Shown here: piece after piece, positions 46,849 to 58,965 of the stretch | Position numbering within the stretch: position 1 is the first letter of the stretch | How the letters are laid out: each line of letters begins with the position of its first letter | NCBI RefSeq assembly: GCF_020697055.1 | Contig: NZ_JAJFBP010000002.1 | Span: 62,001 to 126,000, forward strand | Source: Panacagrimonas sp. | Lineage (GTDB): Bacteria > Pseudomonadota > Gammaproteobacteria > Nevskiales > Nevskiaceae | DNA: 64,000 bases | Direction: 5' to 3' | The notes under the pieces: generated by a model | Seen by the model: only the letters and a program-made list of their open reading frames with translations | Database searches by the model: none | What the model was told of the DNA's origin: nothing | Program-made: the position numbers and the translations under genes

Positions 46849-48576
46849 ATGAAGCGAACCCTGCTGTGCCTGCTGGTGCTCTGGTCGTGCACGGCCCTCG
46901 GCGAAGACGCCAAGCCCCGCCCCTACACACCGGTCACCGACGCGCGCCTGCTCGATCCCGAGCCGGGCAACTGGCTGCTGTATCGCGGCAACTACGCGGG
47001 CTGGGGCTACAGCCCCTTGTCGAAGGTGACGACGAAGAACGTGGGCAGGCTCGAGCTCGCGTGGTCGTACGCCACCGGCATGAACGAAGGCCACCAGGCA
47101 CCGCCGATCGTCAACGACGGCTATCTCTACATCAGCACGCCCAACAACCAGGTCATCGCGTTCGAAGCGCGCAGCGGTCGGGAACTCTGGCGCTACAAGA
47201 AATCGATTCCCGATGATCTGCTGCAGCTGCATCCGACCAACCGCGGCGTCGCGCTGTATGGCGACGCGGTGTACCTGGCCACGACCGACGCGCACCTGGT
47301 CTGTCTCGACGCGGTGACCGGCAAGCTGCGCTGGTCCAAGGCGGTCGGCGACTGGAAGGCCGGCTACTACATGACGCTCGCGCCGCTGGCGGTCGACGGC
47401 AAGATCCTGGTCGGTGTCTCCGGCGGCGAGCTCGGCATCCGCGGCTTCATCGCCGCGCTCGATGCGGGCAGCGGTGAAGAGCGCTGGCGCACCTACACGG
47501 TGCCAGGTCCCGGCGAACCCGGATACGACACCTGGCCCCAGGGCGCCGCCGAGCACGGCGGCGGCTCGGTGTGGATCACCGGCAACTACGATCCCGCGAC
47601 GCGCCTGACGTTCTGGGGCGTGGGCAACGCCTCGCCGTGGACCTCGTTCAGCCGCGAAGGCGACAACCTCTACAGCAACTCGGTGCTCGCGCTTGACGTG
47701 CGGACCGGCGCGTTGAAGGGCTATCACCAGTACCACTGGAACGACGCCTGGGACTGGGACGAGGTCTCGGCGCCGCTGCTGATCGACCTGCCGAACAAGG
47801 ACGGCCGTACGATCAAGTCGCTGGTCCACGCCGGCCGCAACGGCTACCTGTGGGTGCTCGAGCGCACCGACGCGAAGGTCAACTTCGTCGAGGCCTGGCC
47901 CTACGTGATGCAGAACGTGTTCTCCGCCGTCGATCCGAAGACCGGGCGGCCGGAATACGACACGTCACGCATCATGCGCGACGACGGCAAGCCGGTGCGC
48001 TTCTGTCCTTCGGTCTGGGGCGGCAAGGACTGGCCGCCGGAGGCGTACAGCCCGAAGACCGGCCTGTTCTACATCCCCGCCAACAACAACCTGTGCTCGG
48101 AGCTGACGCCGATCCCGGCCACCTACAAGAAGGGCGAGCTGTTCATCGGCGTCGCGCTGGAAAACATCCTCACCAACATCCGGATGACGCCGGAGTCGCA
48201 GCACCACATCGGCGAGATCCAGGCCTGGAACCTGGCGTCGAAGAAGAAGGCGTGGACGCACGAGTTCCCGGCGATGAACTGGGGACCGCTGCTGGTCACC
48301 GGCGGCGACGTGCTGTTCGCCGGCGGCACCAACGATCGCAAGTTCCGCGCGTTCGACGCGACCTCCGGCAAGGTGCTGTGGGAATACCCCGCGAGCTCGG
48401 GCGTGACGGGCATCCCGTCGACGTTCGAAGTCGACGGCGAGCAGTACGTCGCGGTGCAGTCCGGCTGGGGCGTCGATGCGCAGCGCATGCAGGGCGCGTT
48501 CGACGCGGCGCTGGGAACCAAGACCGTCGTGCCGGCAGGCGGAATGGTGATGGTGTTCAAGCTGCGGAGGAACTGA
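46849..48576 (+). CDS. PQQ-dependent alcohol dehydrogenase-like protein, without vicinal Cys pair
   Basis: A 575-residue periplasmic eight-bladed propeller from the ATG at 46849, with GGAG eight bases upstream (a GTG at 46831 overlaps the Rieske stop). Signal peptide residues 1-18. PQQ/calcium features include the GGELGIRGFIAALD blade, GNASPWTSF with its Asn ligand, DAWDWDEVSAPLL with the catalytic Asp region, and CPSVWGGKDWPPEAYSP. Where quinohaemoprotein and methanol dehydrogenases have CCDxVNRG, this one has LHPTNRG (127-133). There is no haem c motif CxxCH. Confidence 0.85.
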   Translation: MKRTLLCLLVLWSCTALGEDAKPRPYTPVTDARLLDPEPGNWLLYRGNYAGWGYSPLSKVTTKNVGRLELAWSYATGMNEGHQAPPIVNDGYLYISTPNNQVIAFEARSGRELWRYKKSIPDDLLQLHPTNRGVALYGDAVYLATTDAHLVCLDAVTGKLRWSKAVGDWKAGYYMTLAPLAVDGKILVGVSGGELGIRGFIAALDAGSGEERWRTYTVPGPGEPGYDTWPQGAAEHGGGSVWITGNYDPATRLTFWGVGNASPWTSFSREGDNLYSNSVLALDVRTGALKGYHQYHWNDAWDWDEVSAPLLIDLPNKDGRTIKSLVHAGRNGYLWVLERTDAKVNFVEAWPYVMQNVFSAVDPKTGRPEYDTSRIMRDDGKPVRFCPSVWGGKDWPPEAYSPKTGLFYIPANNNLCSELTPIPATYKKGELFIGVALENILTNIRMTPESQHHIGEIQAWNLASKKKAWTHEFPAMNWGPLLVTGGDVLFAGGTNDRKFRAFDATSGKVLWEYPASSGVTGIPSTFEVDGEQYVAVQSGWGVDAQRMQGAFDAALGTKTVVPAGGMVMVFKLRRN

Positions 48577-48580
48577 GCGG

Positions 48581-48595
48581 CCCGGGCGCAGCCCG
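48581..48595 (+). repeat. Degenerate CCCGGGC REP-like element
   Basis: CCCGGGC-GCA-GCCCG follows the PQQ dehydrogenase stop, preceded by GCGG instead of GTAG. A related CCCGGGCTGCGG stretch is at 48623-48634. It appears to be a decayed member of the family at 21035, 30063 and 33054, in a 125-base gap between convergent genes. Confidence 0.45.
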
Positions 48596-48701
48596 CGGCG
48601 CCCTTCCTGTGCGCGATACGGACCCGGGCTGCGGCGTTGAGCCGTGCAGGGCCTCGACGCGAAAGATAAAGCCGTAAATGCCGGCCACCCGACGCAAGCC
48701 A

Positions 48702-49343
48702 TCAAGACGAACCGTGAATCGGCGCCTGCGCCAGCCGCGCCTCCGTATCCGGCTCCAGCGGCAGACACGCGCTGTTGAGTACACCGGCGAGCATCTCGTA
48801 GTGCCCGACCAGCATCACGAGCTCGAGCGCGCGACGCGATCCGACGTTCTCCGACACGAACTGCCACGTCGCGTGCGAAACCTGGCGGTGCGCGTGGATC
48901 TCGTCGGTGGCCTGCAGCACCGCGCGCTGGCGCGGCGACCAGGTGGGCGTGTCCGCTCCTTGCGGCACCGCGCCGATCTCCTCGGGCGTCAATCCCGCGC
49001 GCAGTCCGATCGCCACGTGCTGGCCCCACTCGTAGCGGCAGCGGCAGTTCCAGGCCACGCGCAGGATCACCAGCTCGGCATCGCGCCGATCGAGCGTTCC
49101 GAACGGCATCAGCTTGGAAGCGAAGCGCAGCCAGGCCCAGAACAGGTGCGGATGGCGCAGCAGCAGCAGGAAGACGTCGGGCACGACGGTCGATCCGGTG
49201 CGCTTGCTGCCCCAGCGCGCGCCCAGCCGCAGCAGCGTGCGCAACGGCCAGCTCAATCCCGACAGCGCGATCGGCGTCAGGCGCGGCGCTGCGGTGTCGC
49301 GCCATCCACCCGGCGGGGCGAGCTGTCGTTCGACCGGCGTCAC
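48702..49343 (-). CDS. Carboxymuconolactone decarboxylase/AhpD-like protein
   Basis: A 213-residue protein from a GTG at 49341-49343 that overlaps the upstream SDR stop. The helical CMD fold is shown by DAELVILRVAWNCRCRYEW and HVAIGLRAGLTPEEI. The AhpD active pair CxxC is here CRCRYEWGQH, that is, a Cys-x-Cys with a nearby His, which fits the branch of CMD proteins of unknown chemistry. Coupled translation with the SDR suggests a joint function. Confidence 0.8.
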   Translation of the reverse strand: MTPVERQLAPPGGWRDTAAPRLTPIALSGLSWPLRTLLRLGARWGSKRTGSTVVPDVFLLLLRHPHLFWAWLRFASKLMPFGTLDRRDAELVILRVAWNCRCRYEWGQHVAIGLRAGLTPEEIGAVPQGADTPTWSPRQRAVLQATDEIHAHRQVSHATWQFVSENVGSRRALELVMLVGHYEMLAGVLNSACLPLEPDTEARLAQAPIHGSS

Positions 49344-50212
49344 GGCGCGGATCCCGGACCCCGGCGCTGGCGCCGCGCGATGGCGTAGAGCTGGTCGTTC
49401 ATGAAGCGCATCACGAGTTCGTAGGGCCACGCGAACAGCCGCTGACCCCAGTAGCCGAGCCAGACGTCGAACGAGGTGAGCACGAGGTAGCGGTTGCGCA
49501 GCATGCCCTTGAGGATCTGGCGCGCGGCCTTGTCGGGCGAGATCGCGTGTTTCTGGAAACGCCCGCGCAGGTTCATCACCTCGGGCGTGGTGGTGTCGAT
49601 GCCGACGATCTGCACCGTGCGCACCAGGCCGGTGTCGACCGCGCCCGGACACACCAGCGTCACGCCGATGCGATAGCGCCGCAGATCGAAACGCAGCACC
49701 TCGCTCAGGCCGCGCAGGCCGAATTTGCTGGCGCTGTACGCCGCGTGCCACGGCAGCCCGAACAGACCGGCGGCCGAGGACACGTTGACCACGTGGCCTC
49801 CGCGCTTGGCCTCGATCATCGGCGGCACGAAACAGCGCAGCACGTGGATCGGGCCCATCAGGTTGACGTCGATGCAGCGCCGCCAGTGCTCGTCGCCGAG
49901 CGCGGAGATCGAGCCCCAGATCGCGATGCCGGCGATGTTCATCACGACGTCGAGGCTGCCGTGGGCCTCGTGCACGTCGCAGGCGAAGCGCTCGACCGCG
50001 GCGACGTCGGTGATGTCGAAGGCCTGTGCGATCCGCACGTCGCCACCCGATGCGCGGATCTGATCGGCCACGCCCTGCAGCGCGCCTGCGTCGATGTCGG
50101 TCAGGAACAGCGCCGCACCCTCGGCGGCGGCCGCGATCGCGACCGCGCGCCCGATGCCGCTGGCCGCGCCGGTGACCAGGCATTTGCTTTCCCGCAGCGA
50201 CGTGATCGGCAT
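49340..50212 (-). CDS. SDR family oxidoreductase
   Basis: A 290-residue SDR from the ATG at 50210-50212. It shows VTGAASGIGRA, NIAG, VNVSSAAG and the full YSASK motif. The C-terminal extension (about 225-290) has a hydrophobic WLGYWGQRLFAWPYELVM segment and may touch the membrane, as in some long-tailed SDRs acting on acyl or steroid substrates. It is coupled to the CMD gene behind it and divergent from carbonic anhydrase. Confidence 0.87.
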   Translation of the reverse strand: MPITSLRESKCLVTGAASGIGRAVAIAAAAEGAALFLTDIDAGALQGVADQIRASGGDVRIAQAFDITDVAAVERFACDVHEAHGSLDVVMNIAGIAIWGSISALGDEHWRRCIDVNLMGPIHVLRCFVPPMIEAKRGGHVVNVSSAAGLFGLPWHAAYSASKFGLRGLSEVLRFDLRRYRIGVTLVCPGAVDTGLVRTVQIVGIDTTTPEVMNLRGRFQKHAISPDKAARQILKGMLRNRYLVLTSFDVWLGYWGQRLFAWPYELVMRFMNDQLYAIARRQRRGPGSAP

Positions 50213-50309
50213 GCGACGGCTCCATCTGGCAATTCGGGACAACTCGAATGATAGAGACGCGTCGCGCGCACGAACGGATCCGGACTGGCGTGGCGGGAGC
50301 CGCGCGCAC

Positions 50310-50948
50310 ATGCTAGGCACCATCATGATCTCCGCTCCCGAATCCCTCGAACGCCTGCGCGACGGCAATCGCCGTTTCGTGCTGGGCCTGCAGAATCCTG
50401 AATCCGTGCCGCCGGCGCGCCAGCGCGCCCAGTTCGTCACAGGCCAGCAGCCGTTCGCGGTGGTGCTGGGCTGCTCGGACTCGCGCGTGCCGGTGGAAAT
50501 CGTCTTCGACCAGGGTCTGGGCGATCTCTTCGTCATCCGCAACGCCGGCAACATCGTCGCGCCGTCAGTGGTGGGCAGCGTCGAGTTCGCGGTGGACCGC
50601 TTCGAGACGCGGCTGGTGGTCGTCATGGGCCATTCGCTGTGCGGCGCGGTGGGCGCGACGCTCGAGACGCTGCAGGCCCGCAACACGCCCGGCTCGCCGA
50701 GCCTGCTGTCGATCGTCGATCGCATCGTTCCGGCGGTGCGCGAACTGATGGACACGCCGCTGCGCGACGACCCGCGCGCGCTCTATCACCACGCCGTGCG
50801 CGCCAACGTGCGCGCCTCGGCCAACCAGCTGCGACGCGGCTCGGCGATCATCGAGCAGATGATCGAACGGTGCGGCCTGATGATCGTCGGCGCCGAGTAT
50901 TCGCTCGAGACCGGCCTGGTCGACTTCTTCGACGGCGTCGGCCCATAG
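50310..50948 (+). CDS. Beta-class carbonic anhydrase
   Basis: A 212-residue beta carbonic anhydrase. Zinc ligands are Cys55 (in GCSDSR), His108 and Cys111 (in MGHSLCGA), with the Asp57-Arg59 dyad. It interconverts CO2 and bicarbonate in the cytoplasm, or may be exported in some relatives; no signal peptide is seen here. The ATG at 50310 follows a GGGAG site; the ATG at 50325 is an alternative. Confidence 0.92.
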   Translation: MLGTIMISAPESLERLRDGNRRFVLGLQNPESVPPARQRAQFVTGQQPFAVVLGCSDSRVPVEIVFDQGLGDLFVIRNAGNIVAPSVVGSVEFAVDRFETRLVVVMGHSLCGAVGATLETLQARNTPGSPSLLSIVDRIVPAVRELMDTPLRDDPRALYHHAVRANVRASANQLRRGSAIIEQMIERCGLMIVGAEYSLETGLVDFFDGVGP

Positions 50949-50966
50949 CCGGATGACGACGGCCGC

Positions 50967-52373
50967 ATGAACGGGCGATCGCTGCTCCTCGCCGGGCTTG
51001 CGATGCTGCTGCCGCCGTGCGCGCCAGCGCAGGACGACCGCACCGAGTTCCGCGCGCTCTACGAGGAGCTGGTCGAGACCAATACCACGCATTCTTCCGG
51101 CGATTGCACGGCGGCCGCCGGCAAGATGGCCGCGCGCCTGCGCGGCGCCGGGCTGCCGGAAGCGGACGTGCGCGTCGTCGTGGCGCCGGACCATCCCAGG
51201 GAAGGCAGCCTCGTCGCGGTGCTGCGCGCGCCGAAGAAGAAGTCGCGGGGCAAGGGCGTGCTGCTGATCGCGCACATCGACGTCGTCGAGGCACGGCGCG
51301 AGGACTGGACGCGCGATCCGTTCGAGATGATCGAGGAGGACGGCTACTTCCACGCCCGCGGCGTCGCCGACGACAAGGCGATGGCCGCGATCTGGGTCGA
51401 CACGCTGATCCGCCTGCATCGGGAAAAGTTCGAGCCCAGGCGCGACATCAAGATCGCGCTCACCTGCGGCGAGGAGACGCTCGAGGCCTTCGACGGCATC
51501 CAGCACCTGGTCTCCGAGCACCGCGAGCTGATCGATGCGGACGTCGCGTTCAACGAAGGCGGATACGGACAGCTCGACGCGCAGGGCCGGCGCGTGATGA
51601 TGGGCGTCCAGATCGGCGAGAAGACGCCGCAGGACTACCGGCTCGAAGTGCTCAATGAAGGCGGACACAGCGCGCGGCCGGTGAAGGACAACGCGATCTA
51701 TCGCCTCTGCGCCGGTCTCGGCCGGCTGAGCCAGCACGAGTTCCCGGTCCAGCTCAACGACACCACGCGCGCGTTCTTCGCGCGCATGGCCGACATCCGC
51801 GGCGGCGAAGCGGGCGCCGCGATGAACGCACTGCTGACCGATCCGTCGAATGCGGCCGCGGCGACCACCGTGTCGGCCAATCCGGGCTGGAACGCAACGC
51901 TGCGCACCACCTGCGTGGCGACGACACTGGATGCCGGACACGCGACCAACGCGCTGCCGCAACGCGCGCGCGCCAACGTCAACTGCCGGCTGTTCCCGGG
52001 CACGACGGTCGAAGAAGTCCGCCGCACGCTCGAGCAGGTGCTCGGCGATCCGGCGATCACGGTCACCGCGCTGCCGTCGCGGATGCCGCTGGCGGTGGCG
52101 CCGCCGCTGGATCCCGCCGTCCTGGGCCCGATTCAAGCGCGCATCGCGAAGTCCTACCCCGGCGTTCCGATGGTGCTCACCCAGTCCGCCGGCTACACCG
52201 ACGGACCGTTCCTCAACGCCGCGGGCATCGCGACCTACGGGCTGGGGCTGTTCGTCGATCCCGACTTCGGCCACATCCACGGCGCCAACGAGCGGGTGCG
52301 GGTGCAGTCGGTGTACGAGGGCCGCGACTTCCTGCACGGCCTGGTGAAGCACTTCGCGCGTCAGACGCCATAG
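50967..52373 (+). CDS. M20-family zinc peptidase, secreted
   Basis: A 468-residue metallopeptidase with a signal peptide (LLLAGLAMLLPPCAPA-QDD). Metal ligands are visible as LLIAHIDVV, VADDKAMAA, the catalytic CGEE pair, and the C-terminal FGHIHGANERV. The NEGGHSARPVKDN segment belongs to the lid and dimer domain. It should cleave peptides or N-acyl amino acids in the periplasm. It lies 18 bases after carbonic anhydrase, perhaps in one transcript. Confidence 0.9.
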   Translation: MNGRSLLLAGLAMLLPPCAPAQDDRTEFRALYEELVETNTTHSSGDCTAAAGKMAARLRGAGLPEADVRVVVAPDHPREGSLVAVLRAPKKKSRGKGVLLIAHIDVVEARREDWTRDPFEMIEEDGYFHARGVADDKAMAAIWVDTLIRLHREKFEPRRDIKIALTCGEETLEAFDGIQHLVSEHRELIDADVAFNEGGYGQLDAQGRRVMMGVQIGEKTPQDYRLEVLNEGGHSARPVKDNAIYRLCAGLGRLSQHEFPVQLNDTTRAFFARMADIRGGEAGAAMNALLTDPSNAAAATTVSANPGWNATLRTTCVATTLDAGHATNALPQRARANVNCRLFPGTTVEEVRRTLEQVLGDPAITVTALPSRMPLAVAPPLDPAVLGPIQARIAKSYPGVPMVLTQSAGYTDGPFLNAAGIATYGLGLFVDPDFGHIHGANERVRVQSVYEGRDFLHGLVKHFARQTP

Positions 52374-52435
52374 ACCAGCGGGTGTTCCTCGCTCGATAAG
52401 ATGACCGACAACGATCCGCCGGCTGTGGAGGATTC

Positions 52436-55822
<3,387 letters not shown>

Positions 55823-55875
55823 GGATTGGAACGGTCGTTGCCAGTGAATAGCCTACGTTTCACCGGATATTCGCC

Positions 55876-56289
55876 ATGCCTTTCGATACGCAGCCTTTCA
55901 TGCACACCGAAGATTCGATCCGCAACGCGCCGGACGAGGACTACATGAACGCCGCGCAGCTGGCGTTCTTCCGCACGAAACTGCTGGAGATGCGCGAGGA
56001 GCTGCTGCGTCGCGAAGAGCAGGCGCGCGCCGAACTCGTGGATGCCGAAGCCGGCATCGACATGAACGATCGCGCAACACACGAGGAACAGGCTTTCCTG
56101 GCCTCCGCCCTGCGCGAGCGCGAGCAGCGCGAACTGCAAGAGGTCGAGTCGGCGCTCGCGCGCGTCGCAACCGGCGACTACGGCTGGTGCGAGCGCACCG
56201 GCGAACCCATCGGGATCCCCCGCCTGCTGGCGCGGCCCGCGGCCCGGACGACGATCCGCAGCCCCGCGCCGATGCGTCAGGCGGCCTGA
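55876..56289 (+). CDS. DksA/TraR-family protein with incomplete zinc finger
   Basis: A 137-residue DksA paralogue. The coiled-coil arms (about 27-60 and 68-98) and the tip motif DMNDRA (Asp62, Asp65, Ala67), which in DksA reaches the RNA polymerase active site, are conserved. The globular part reads DYGWCERTGEPIGIPRLLARPAAR and has one cysteine, Cys105, where the classic protein has four. The second CxxC is replaced by Arg/Thr-rich sequence, so zinc binding is unlikely. This recalls the zinc-independent DksA2 type. Confidence 0.85.
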   Translation: MPFDTQPFMHTEDSIRNAPDEDYMNAAQLAFFRTKLLEMREELLRREEQARAELVDAEAGIDMNDRATHEEQAFLASALREREQRELQEVESALARVATGDYGWCERTGEPIGIPRLLARPAARTTIRSPAPMRQAA

Positions 56290-56308
56290 CGCACGGCGCC
56301 GGTTCAGC

Positions 56309-57985
56309 TCAAGGAGCGCGCGGCGGCGGATTGGGCTTCATCGCCGTCCGCTTTCCGGGGCTGAGGCGATTGCTTCCGTTGAGGGTCTGGAACGCCGTAC
56401 CGAACGCCTGCCCGGTATCGCGCACCGCGATCGTGTCGGTGTACCACCACTCTGCCGACGCGCGCGTACTGTCGATGTCGAGCAGCATGTAGCCGCGCTT
56501 GGTCAGCTCCACGTACTTGATGTGCTGGTTGAGGAAACGCAGGCCCTGCGACACCTGGCCGTCGGGATCCGACTGCCCCGGTGACGTCACCGACGTGCCG
56601 ACGAACTCGACGGCGACCGAGCCCTCGCCGGTGCCGGGGTCGTAATCCCCGTCGTACGGATTGACGCAGACGTCCGAGGCCCACGAGCTGTGGATGTCGC
56701 CGGTCAGAATCACCGCGTTCTGCACCGGCGAGGTTCCCGCGGTGATGGCGTCGAGCAGTCGCTCGCGTGCCGGCTCGTATCCGTCCCACTGATCGGGATT
56801 GAAGTAGATGTTCTTGCCTTCCGGCGTCAGGCCCGCGCGCGCCGGCGCCACCATCACGCCCTGTCCGATCAGCTTCCACTGCGCGGTCGAATTGCGCAGC
56901 CCGTTCACCAGCCAGTTCTGCTGCGTGGCGCCGATCAGCTGGCGCCCGTTGTCGTCGAACTCGCCGTCCTGCGTGAACAGCGGCGTTTCGCTGACGATGT
57001 TCGGCTCGCCCGGCTCGTCTCGGGCGATCAGCCGTTCTTCGAGCATGAACAGCTCGACTAGGTCACCGATGCGGAAGGACCGATAGATGCGCTTCTGGTC
57101 GCTCGGGATCGTCCGGATCGGCATCCACTCGTGGTACGCGCGGATGGCGGCCTTCACGCGATCGGAATACGCGCCCTCGCCCAGTTCCGGATTGTGGTTC
57201 TCGGCGCCACCCTTCCAGGCGTTGTCGGCGATCTCGTGATCGTCCCAGATCGAGACGACGGGATGCTGGCGATGCATCTCCATCAGGTCGCGGTCGGCCT
57301 TGTACTGGTTGTGGCGCGTGCGGTAGTCGTTGAGCGTCACGATCTCCGACGCCGGTTCGTACGAGCGCAGGTTGCCGTACTCGCCATCGCCGAACTCGTA
57401 GATGTAGTCGCCCAGGTGCACCACAAGGTCGAGGTCCGCGCGGAACGAGATCTGGCGGTAGACGTTGAAATAGCCGTGCGCGAGCGAGGCGCAGGAGACC
57501 ACCGCGATGCGCAGGCGATCGACGCTGCCCACCGGCAACGTGCGCGTGCGCCCGATCGGCGATTTCACCGAGCCGTAGGTGAATTGGTAGAAGTACGTCG
57601 TCGCGGGCGACAGACCCGTCACGTCGACCTTCACCGTGAAGTCGCGCTTGGCATCAGTGCTGACCTTGCCGGTGGCCACGACCTGCTGCATCGCCGTGTC
57701 GAGCGCAACCACGTACGACACGGACGGCGTGCCTTTGGGCTTGGCCAGTGTCACGCGCGTCCACAGGATCACGCGGTCGGACAACGGATCGCCGCTGGCC
57801 ACGCCATGGACGAAGGGACCGCTGCCGGATCCGGGAGGCGGCACGCTGACGTCATCCGCGCGTGCGGCCCCGGCGAGAAACGGTTGCGCGGCGACCAACG
57901 CGGGGATCGCGCCGGCGCGGCGCAGGAAATCACGGCGCGACACTCCCGCGCCACGACCTTTCTTGGTGTTGGATGGACGGCCCAT
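56309..57985 (-). CDS. phoD: Alkaline phosphatase D family protein, Tat-exported
   Basis: A 558-residue PhoD. The ATG at 57983-57985 gives a twin-arginine signal (VSRRDFLRRAG) followed by an N-terminal PhoD domain (FVHGVASGDPLSDRVILWTR). Metal-binding motifs are VHLGDYIYEFGDGEYG, IWDDHEIADNAW and LTGDIHSSWAS. It should be a periplasmic or outer-surface Ca/Fe phosphodiesterase/phosphomonoesterase used for phosphate scavenging. No Pho box was searched for with confidence in the 142-base upstream gap. Confidence 0.92.
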   Translation of the reverse strand: MGRPSNTKKGRGAGVSRRDFLRRAGAIPALVAAQPFLAGAARADDVSVPPPGSGSGPFVHGVASGDPLSDRVILWTRVTLAKPKGTPSVSYVVALDTAMQQVVATGKVSTDAKRDFTVKVDVTGLSPATTYFYQFTYGSVKSPIGRTRTLPVGSVDRLRIAVVSCASLAHGYFNVYRQISFRADLDLVVHLGDYIYEFGDGEYGNLRSYEPASEIVTLNDYRTRHNQYKADRDLMEMHRQHPVVSIWDDHEIADNAWKGGAENHNPELGEGAYSDRVKAAIRAYHEWMPIRTIPSDQKRIYRSFRIGDLVELFMLEERLIARDEPGEPNIVSETPLFTQDGEFDDNGRQLIGATQQNWLVNGLRNSTAQWKLIGQGVMVAPARAGLTPEGKNIYFNPDQWDGYEPARERLLDAITAGTSPVQNAVILTGDIHSSWASDVCVNPYDGDYDPGTGEGSVAVEFVGTSVTSPGQSDPDGQVSQGLRFLNQHIKYVELTKRGYMLLDIDSTRASAEWWYTDTIAVRDTGQAFGTAFQTLNGSNRLSPGKRTAMKPNPPPRAP

Positions 57986-58127
57986 GGCGGCTCTCTGGCT
58001 AGGCACGGAGGGTGCGCAGCCGCGTTAGCCAAATCCGTACCCGGACTTCGCGCACCCATTACCGCGATCTCCGGCCGATTTGCACGTGCGCCCCGGTGCC
58101 ACCCCGGCGCCTTGCAAGGTCCGCCGA

Positions 58128-58553
58128 TTACACGTGCTTGCGGATGAAGTCGAAGACCTGATGCTCGATCTGGAGCCAGCTCTTGCGCCAGCTTTCCTCG
58201 TCCATGCCCACCACCGTCGCGGTGTGGCCGAATTTCAGGCAGCAGCCCGGGCCCGCGCGCGTGATCGCGACGACGCCGACGTAATCGGTCAGCGGCAGCG
58301 GTCCGGTATCGACGAGCCGGTAGCGATAGAAGAAGTCTTCCGGCCGATATTCCTCGAGCCGTTCCACGAACGGCGGCCCGTCGGGCAGATGCACGCGACG
58401 CAGCGCGCCCGGCCGGATCTGCGTTCCGGCCGGGAAGTCCGCGCGCGTGAAGAAGCCGCCCTCGGTCAGCCGCGGCATCCCGTCCCAGCTCACGAAGCCC
58501 CAGACCGTTTCGGCCGGGGCATCGAAGCGCGCGGCGATCTCGAACGACGCCAT
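58128..58553 (-). CDS. SRPBCC-family protein (polyketide cyclase-like)
   Basis: A 141-residue protein of the START/SRPBCC helix-grip fold: FEIAARFDAPAETVWGFVSWDGMP at the N-terminus, a beta-sheet core and a long C-terminal helix (EESWRKSWLQIEHQVFDFIRK). Such proteins bind hydrophobic ligands and some catalyse cyclase or hydrolase steps. It is the third gene of the Rieske oxygenase operon, 5 bases behind the SnoaL-like gene. Confidence 0.78.
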   Translation of the reverse strand: MASFEIAARFDAPAETVWGFVSWDGMPRLTEGGFFTRADFPAGTQIRPGALRRVHLPDGPPFVERLEEYRPEDFFYRYRLVDTGPLPLTDYVGVVAITRAGPGCCLKFGHTATVVGMDEESWRKSWLQIEHQVFDFIRKHV

Positions 58554-58558
58554 CGATC

Positions 58559-58954
58559 TCAGACGATCGGGCCGGTCGCGAAGAAGTCGGTCTCGACGCG
58601 CCACGTGTCGGCGCACTTGCGCCACACCGCGACGTAGCGGAACTCCACGTCCGCGCCGCCGGCGCGCGGCGTCAGGTACGAGTTGGACACCTCGTACGCG
58701 AGATTGCCGTCGCCCCGCACCAGGTGGGCCACCTGGCGGGCGCGGGAGAAGTCCTTGAACAGCGCGGCGAACAGCGCGGTCGTCGACGCCCGATCGCGGA
58801 ACGCGGGCGCGTCCGGTGCCGACACCAGCAGGCCCTGCGCGTCGCTCACGTAGTAGTCGGCGACGAGCGCTTCGGCGTTGCCCGCGGCGAAGTGCTTTTC
58901 GAAGACGTCGCTGCGCGCGCGGATGATGCGTTCCAGTTCGTCCTGATGGTCCAT
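58559..58954 (-). CDS. SnoaL-like/DUF4440 nuclear transport factor 2-fold protein
   Basis: A 131-residue protein with the NTF2-like pattern: an N-terminal helix (ELERIIRARSDVFEKHFAAGNAEALVADYY, split at residue 20), a strand with GLLVSAPD and a C-terminal sheet ending VEFRYVAVWRKCADTWRVETDFFA. Family members include isomerases and small subunits of ring-hydroxylating dioxygenases. The position directly after a Rieske oxygenase suggests either role. It starts 11 bases after that gene. Confidence 0.75.
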   Translation of the reverse strand: MDHQDELERIIRARSDVFEKHFAAGNAEALVADYYVSDAQGLLVSAPDAPAFRDRASTTALFAALFKDFSRARQVAHLVRGDGNLAYEVSNSYLTPRAGGADVEFRYVAVWRKCADTWRVETDFFATGPIV

Positions 58955-58965
58955 GTCGGTCGGTC

